Under the pieces are notes generated by a model. The model did not search any database, was not told the origin of the DNA, and saw only the letters and a list, made by a program, of their open reading frames with translations. A stretch of 64,000 nucleotides of DNA from SCUS01 sp966211675 (lineage in GTDB: Bacteria; Myxococcota_A; Polyangia; Polyangiales; Ga0077539), in the NCBI GenBank assembly GCA_966211675.1, contig CBIHPK010000002.1:109975-173974 (forward strand), given 5' to 3'. Every line of letters begins with the position of its first letter. Position 1 is the first letter of the stretch. This document shows, piece after piece, positions 59,572-64,000 of this stretch. Both the position numbers and the translations under genes were made by a program.

Positions 59572-59976
59572 TCAGTTGGAGTCGATGTCGAACTCCAGGT
59601 CGGCCACGGCGACGTCCCAGACGCGGGCCTCCTCGCGGCGGCGGTCGAGGGCGCTGCGCAGGACGTCGGTGTCGTTGCGGGGCATGCGGGCGAAGCGCAG
59701 CCCGAGGCCGCGCTCGCCGAGGACGTCGGCGCGGGTGCGCACCACGACGGCCTCGATGAAGATGCGGTGCCAGGTTCCGGGCGGGATGAAGACCAGGAGC
59801 ACCTCCTCGCCGAGGGTGAGCGAGGGGTTGCCGTGGAGGAACATCCCCGTGCTGGAGAGGTTGGTGCACTCGAGCTCGACGGGCCGGTCGAAGCCGTCGG
59901 CGAACACCGCCGCGGGGATCGAGACCGCCGCCCGGGCATCGAGGCGTCGCTGCGGAACAGGAAGGTCGGTGTGCAT
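59572..59976 (-). CDS. PilZ-domain protein
   Basis: Single-domain PilZ protein of 134 residues, a likely cyclic di-GMP receptor. Both ligand motifs are present: RRLDAR near residues 10-15 (RxxxR) and NLSSTGMFLHG (NxSxxG) near 38-48, followed by the beta-strand stretch GEEVLLVFIPPGTW. No membrane segment. It is first in a small minus-strand unit before the alpha/beta hydrolase gene. Type IV pilus motors (this window holds a pil block) and other surface systems use PilZ proteins as partners, but the gene is far from pil here. Confidence 0.9.
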   Translation of the reverse strand: MHTDLPVPQRRLDARAAVSIPAAVFADGFDRPVELECTNLSSTGMFLHGNPSLTLGEEVLLVFIPPGTWHRIFIEAVVVRTRADVLGERGLGLRFARMPRNDTDVLRSALDRRREEARVWDVAVADLEFDIDSN

Positions 59977-60078
59977 GAACGAACCGTAGGAGTTCGCGCG
60001 GAGGGTCTGCGAAATTCATGGCCGGTGGGGGAGGGCAGAGCTCTGCACCCTGTCGGGCCCGTGAGGTACCGTGCGACG

Positions 60079-61038
60079 GTGAGCGGACGAGGCGTGGAGG
60101 AGCTGATCGGCGAGACCCCGCTGGTGGCGCTGCGGCGGGTGAGCGAGGGGTGTCGCGTTCCGGTGCTGGTGAAGTGCGAGCACCTCAACCCGGGCGGCTC
60201 CGTGAAGGACCGCATCGCGCGGGCGATCGTCGACGCCGCCGAGGCGAGCGGGGCGCTGCAGCCGGGCGACACGCTGGTCGAGGCCACCGCGGGCAACACG
60301 GGGGTCGGTCTCGCGTTGATGGCCGCGTCGAGGGGCTATCGGCTGCTCTGCGTGATGCCCGAGAAGATGTCCGAGGAGAAGCGAGCGTCGCTGCGGTCGC
60401 TCGGGGCGGAGGTGGTGATCACCGAGAACGCTCCGCCCGGTGATCCGAGAAACTTCAAGATGGTCGCGAGGCGCATCGCGACCGAGCGGCCGGGGCATTT
60501 CCTGACGGACCAGTTTCGCAACCCAACCAACCCGAGGGCGCACGAGGAGACCACGGGGCCGGAGATCTGGCGGCAGTGCGAGGGGCGCATCGGGGCCTTC
60601 GTCACGGGCGCCGGGACGGGAGGGACGATCACCGGCGTGGGGCGCTACCTCAAGCGCATGGACCCGAGGGTGAGGGTGGTGCTGGCGGATCCGAAGGGGA
60701 GCCGGCTCGGGGGATTGCTGGGCTTTGCGCCGCTCACCGAAGGGGGCTCGTACCTGCTGGAGGGGATCGGGTCGAGCGAGGTCCCGGCGGTGATGGACCC
60801 GTCGTTGATCGATGGCGTCGAGGTGGTCGACGACCGGGAGAGCTTCACCATGGCGAGGCGACTGGTGACCGAGGAGGGGCTGCTGGTCGGAGGCTCCTCG
60901 GGCACCGCGGTGGTGGCGGCGCTGCGCCTGGCGCGCGAAGGGCGGGTCGACGGCCCGGTGGTCGCGGTGCTCGCCGACGCGTGGGACCGCTACCGCTCTC
61001 GCATCTTCGACGACGCGTGGATGTCCCGCGTTCCGTAG
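60079..61038 (+). CDS. PLP-dependent cysteine synthase / cystathionine beta-synthase-like enzyme
   Basis: Fold-type II PLP enzyme of 319 residues. Lys43 in GGSVKDRIA binds PLP, TAGNTG near 77 binds the substrate carboxylate, GTGGTITG binds the phosphate, and GSSGTA lies near the C-terminus. The overall sequence fits O-acetylserine sulfhydrylase or a CBS without the regulatory domain; these cannot be parted by eye. GTG 60079 begins right at VEELIGETPLVAL, the normal N-terminus. It stands alone, divergent from the PilZ gene. Confidence 0.92.
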   Translation: MSGRGVEELIGETPLVALRRVSEGCRVPVLVKCEHLNPGGSVKDRIARAIVDAAEASGALQPGDTLVEATAGNTGVGLALMAASRGYRLLCVMPEKMSEEKRASLRSLGAEVVITENAPPGDPRNFKMVARRIATERPGHFLTDQFRNPTNPRAHEETTGPEIWRQCEGRIGAFVTGAGTGGTITGVGRYLKRMDPRVRVVLADPKGSRLGGLLGFAPLTEGGSYLLEGIGSSEVPAVMDPSLIDGVEVVDDRESFTMARRLVTEEGLLVGGSSGTAVVAALRLAREGRVDGPVVAVLADAWDRYRSRIFDDAWMSRVP

Positions 61039-61116
61039 AGGGCCCCGCTCCGGGCCGTGTTACGCATCGAACAGGGGACTTCCGTTCGTCCGTCCCACTG
61101 CCTCACCAGGAGACCC

Positions 61117-63882
61117 ATGAAGCAACCTCTTCCGCTCTCACTGTTCTGTGCGACGCTCGCGATCGCGTGCAGCAGCGACCCCGCTGTCGTGGAGGTCGAC
61201 TCGGGGATCGAGGACGTGCCCGTGGCGAAGGACGTCCCCGTCGCGACCGACAAGCCGGTGGCCACCGACCAGCCCGCGGTGACGGACACGCCGGTGACGA
61301 CGGACGCGCCCGTGGCGATGGATGTCCCGGTGACGGCCGATGTGCCCGTCGCGATGGACGTGCCCATCGCGATGGACGTGCCCGTGGCGATGGATCGCCC
61401 GGTCGCGATGGACGTGCCCCTCGCGACGGACGTCCCCGTGATGCCCGATGTGCCCGCGACGGCGGATGCTCCCGATGTGCCGGCGATGGCCGATGTGCCC
61501 GCGTGCCCCATGGGAGCGATCCGCTGCGGCGCGGTCTGCACGCTGCTCGGTAGCGACACGCTGAACTGCGGCGCCTGCGGAAACGACTGCGGCTCGGGGC
61601 GATACTGCGCCCTCGGCGTGTGCCAGGCCGACCGCTGCGTGGGCGTCGCCTGCGCGGCGACGGACCCCTGCCACTCGGCCAGCGTCTGCGACCGCGTCAC
61701 CGGAACCTGCCACGCCGAGTCCCTCACCCTCACCGTGTCCGCGGCGGGCGCCTCCCCCGTCCTCGGCCTTCCCGACTGCACCCCGGGCGGCACCGGATCG
61801 GCGCCGCTCTGTAGCCGGCAGGGCTTCGACACCCGCGGTGACTTCGCGGCGCAGGCCAACAACGGCGGCGTCGCCGCGGTCACCAGCGGAGAGCTCGGCG
61901 GCGGGAGCAACCCCTACCACCGCTCCGCCCAGGTCAACGACGGTCGCTACGGCAACGGCGCCTCGTGGGTTGCCTCCGGCGCCAACGGCTGGATCAAGAT
62001 CGACCTCGGGCGCGTGATCGCCATCGACCGGGTGACCTTCGGCCGCGACCGCCTCGATGGCCTCAGCGATCGTCCCAGCGGGCCCTTCACCGTGCTGGTC
62101 GCGACCAGCGAGGCGGCCTACGCCAACGGCAACGAGACCAACGACGCTAGCGAGTACCGCCGGGTGTTCGACTCCTCGGTGCTCGACCACCGCGGCGAGA
62201 CCATCCCCCTCGGGCAGAACGTGACCGCGCAGTTCGCGCCGGTGACCGGGCGCTTCGTGAAGATCGCCTTCACCACCGACGGCGTGGGCATCGACGAGGT
62301 CGAGGTCTTCGGCTGCGACCCCACCACCGCCACCTGCCCCGCGCTCCCTTCGGGTGACGGGACCACCTGCAACGACGGCCTCACGGTCACCGCGGCCGAC
62401 CGCTGCGCGGGCGGGGCCTGCGTGGGCACCGCGTGCTCCGCGGGCATGGCCGACTGCGACGGCGCCGCCGCCAACGCCTGCGAGGTCGACACCCGCACCA
62501 GCCTCGCCCACTGCGGCGCCTGCGCTCACGCGTGCCCGTCGGCGCCTCGCCTCGCCGCCACCTGCGTCGCGGGCGCCTGCGGCTTCGGGAGCTGCGAGTC
62601 GGGCTTCGGCAACTGTGACGCCAACACCGCCAACGGATGCGAGACGGAGCTCGCCACCACCGCGGCCCACTGCGGCGCCTGCGGCATGGCCTGCGCCTCG
62701 GGGCAGGTGTGCCAGGGCGGCGCCTGCCGCACGCCGCGCCATGCGTCCTTCGTGTTCGTCCCGGGCCCCGGGACGGTGCACGTGTACTCGCCCACGGCCA
62801 ACGCGCTGCGACTCTCGCTCGACGTCGGAACCGCCACCCCGACCGCGCTCCCCGGCATGACCTTCACCGCGGCGGGCGTGAGCGTGGGCACGGTCTCCGC
62901 GACCGGCGTGCTGCGCGTGGACGGCGACGCTCCCTTCGTGGCGTGGGTGCACGACGGGCCGACGGGCGACAAGATCCTCCCCGCGGGGGCCCTCGACGGC
63001 GCGCTGCGAGGCACCGAGCTCTACACCTGGTCGGCCGGTGGGATCGCGATCCTCACGGGCGCTGCGGCGCCGAGCTCGGTGGTGGTGCAGCGGGTGCCCG
63101 ACACCGGCCCCGGGGGCGTGACGCTCGACACATGGACCTCGCCCACGGCCAACGGCTTCCACACGGTCTCGACGCCCACCTCGGGGGTCTACCGGGTGAC
63201 CTCCGTGGGCGCTCCGGTCACCGCCTTCGGCCAGGTGCTCGGCGAGACGTACAACCACTTCGCGTATGTTCCGGCCGACGAGGGGGGACTGCGGGGCAAC
63301 GGCTTCCGCTACGTCGAGCCCGCCGGGGCGCCGGGCGTGCGACGGATGATGGTGCAGTCGCTCGATGGTCCCTCGGCGGTGACCTTCACCGTCGGCTCCA
63401 CCGTGACGATGCGGGCCCTCGTCGGGGCGGTCACCACCACGGCCATCGACTTCCCCGCGAACACCCTCATCACCGCGACCAGCTCGACGCCGGCCATCGC
63501 GTGGATCGAGGCCGACCCGGGCTCTCCCTCGGACGGCTCGCTCCTCGACGCGGACTTCGTCCCCTCGCTGCGCGGCCGCACCTTCGACACCGAGTGGACC
63601 TTCCGCACCAACGTCGCCACGGCCACGGGCCTCCCCGAGCGCCGCTCGGACATCGACGCGATCGCCTTCACCAACGCCACGCAGGTGCAGCTCTTCGCCG
63701 CCGGGGCCGCGGTGCCGACCACCACGGTGATGATCAACCGCGGCCAGCGAGCGCGGCTCCTCACCGACGCCACGCCCGACGCCTACGTGCGCGTGGTGAC
63801 CAGCCAGCCCGCGCTGGTCGAGCACTCGCACGCGCCCTTCCAGTTCGCCATCCGCGCGCCCTCCATCGTCACCTACGAGTAG
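61117..63882 (+). CDS. Large surface lipoprotein with Asp-Pro stalk, Cys modules and a discoidin domain
   Basis: 921-residue lipoprotein. Signal MKQPLPLSLFCATLAIAC; AGGAG lies seven bases before the ATG. Then a stalk of about 15 hexapeptides of the DVPVAM kind (residues 33-127), Cys modules (CGACGNDCGSGRYC), a discoidin (F5/8 type C) domain about 245-400 (GWIKIDLGRVIAIDRVTFGRD ... TGRFVKIAFTTDG), more Cys modules (CGACGMACASGQVC), and a C-terminal beta-rich region of about 350 residues repeating VTAFGQVLGETY-type strands. Discoidin domains usually bind carbohydrate. A surface adhesin or carbohydrate binder is likely, but no partner gene is seen. Confidence 0.88.
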   Translation: MKQPLPLSLFCATLAIACSSDPAVVEVDSGIEDVPVAKDVPVATDKPVATDQPAVTDTPVTTDAPVAMDVPVTADVPVAMDVPIAMDVPVAMDRPVAMDVPLATDVPVMPDVPATADAPDVPAMADVPACPMGAIRCGAVCTLLGSDTLNCGACGNDCGSGRYCALGVCQADRCVGVACAATDPCHSASVCDRVTGTCHAESLTLTVSAAGASPVLGLPDCTPGGTGSAPLCSRQGFDTRGDFAAQANNGGVAAVTSGELGGGSNPYHRSAQVNDGRYGNGASWVASGANGWIKIDLGRVIAIDRVTFGRDRLDGLSDRPSGPFTVLVATSEAAYANGNETNDASEYRRVFDSSVLDHRGETIPLGQNVTAQFAPVTGRFVKIAFTTDGVGIDEVEVFGCDPTTATCPALPSGDGTTCNDGLTVTAADRCAGGACVGTACSAGMADCDGAAANACEVDTRTSLAHCGACAHACPSAPRLAATCVAGACGFGSCESGFGNCDANTANGCETELATTAAHCGACGMACASGQVCQGGACRTPRHASFVFVPGPGTVHVYSPTANALRLSLDVGTATPTALPGMTFTAAGVSVGTVSATGVLRVDGDAPFVAWVHDGPTGDKILPAGALDGALRGTELYTWSAGGIAILTGAAAPSSVVVQRVPDTGPGGVTLDTWTSPTANGFHTVSTPTSGVYRVTSVGAPVTAFGQVLGETYNHFAYVPADEGGLRGNGFRYVEPAGAPGVRRMMVQSLDGPSAVTFTVGSTVTMRALVGAVTTTAIDFPANTLITATSSTPAIAWIEADPGSPSDGSLLDADFVPSLRGRTFDTEWTFRTNVATATGLPERRSDIDAIAFTNATQVQLFAAGAAVPTTTVMINRGQRARLLTDATPDAYVRVVTSQPALVEHSHAPFQFAIRAPSIVTYE
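61213..61500 (+). repeat. Imperfect 18-bp tandem repeats coding the Asp-Pro stalk
   Basis: Fifteen or so 18-base units with consensus coding D-V-P-V-A-M/T, drifting at both ends. They build the extended stalk between lipid anchor and Cys modules. Similar but unrelated Ser/Asp/Pro stalks occur in the lipoprotein at 3487-6402 and the CapA-like protein. Confidence 0.85.
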
Positions 63883-63912
63883 CGTCCCGCGGGCACAGCG
63901 GGCGCATCCATT

Positions 63913-63972
63913 CCCGGTACGACCGCGAGGCCGTCGGCGGAGATCTCCCCGGTACGACCGCGAGGCCGTCGG
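63913..63972. repeat. 25-bp direct repeat, two copies, at the window edge
   Basis: Identical 25-base copies at 63913-63937 and 63948-63972 share the core GGTACGACCGCGAGGCCG and are separated by ten bases (period 35). They lie 30 bases after the discoidin lipoprotein stop. The array may continue past the window end. Confidence 0.8.
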
Positions 63973-64000
63973 TAACCCGAGCCAGACCCTGAGCGTTAGC

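Noticed and set aside
61213..61500. CRISPR-like or promoter repeat
   Set aside because: Repeats are 18 bp, in frame, and code a continuous D-V-P-V-A-M stalk within a real gene.
63913..63972. CRISPR array
   Set aside because: Only two copies with a ten-base gap, far too short for a spacer, and no cas gene nearby.

Overview
The window is a GC-rich, gene-dense chromosome segment from what looks like a myxobacterium (Myxococcota, perhaps the Polyangiales side; inferred, no rRNA here). Evidence for this is the GC-saturated third codon positions, many Cys-rich or Pro/Asp-stalked surface lipoproteins, several Hanks-type kinases with FHA and PP2C partners, a pilB-pilT-pilC-pilS type IV pilus block in the Myxococcus order, and an alternative complex III operon running into a cytochrome oxidase operon. 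I found 48 protein-coding genes and no tRNA, rRNA, CRISPR array, insertion sequence or prophage.

Layout. 1-3.4 kb: the end of a FadN-type beta-oxidation enzyme and its thiolase. 3.5-12 kb: envelope genes on both strands, including a lipoprotein that joins a haem-binding motif, a beta-propeller-like region and eleven cystine-knot-like repeats, and a deoxyribose-phosphate aldolase with an N-terminal tag resembling a microcompartment encapsulation peptide. 12-19.7 kb: serS, a prepilin peptidase with an internal duplication, a PP2C phosphatase, an Asp-nucleophile alpha/beta hydrolase, an iron-sulfur uracil-DNA glycosylase followed by a very acidic protein, and a flippase-like membrane protein. 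19.7-27.8 kb: an FHA-sigma-54 activator, pgsA, and pilS-pilC-pilT-pilB. 27.9-32 kb: an FHA protein plus kinase pair, then nadC-birA.

32.4-46.4 kb is the bioenergetic core. Six alternative complex III genes (actA-F), a small unknown membrane protein, a Sco copper chaperone and an A2-type caa3 oxidase (coxB-A-C-D) all run in one direction. Most Act junctions are ATGA or GTGA overlaps. Quinol electrons would pass from ActB/C through the c haems of ActA/E to the c haem fused to CoxB, then CuA and the haem a3-CuB site. CoxB carries an extra stretch inside its CuA loop, and several subunits have His-rich tails.

46.3-53 kb (minus strand): a nucleotide-translocase-like membrane protein with HEAT-like and cyclic-nucleotide-binding regions, coupled by a GTGA overlap to a WD40 receptor kinase. 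53-64 kb: mutS, a CapA-like lipoprotein that has lost most metal-ligand motifs, two envelope proteins, an alpha/beta hydrolase, a PilZ protein, a cysteine-synthase-like enzyme, and a large discoidin-domain lipoprotein. A 25-bp direct repeat sits at the right edge.

Functions come from motif reading only; no database search was possible. Starts were chosen from ribosome sites, signal peptides and stop/start overlaps, and many are GTG.
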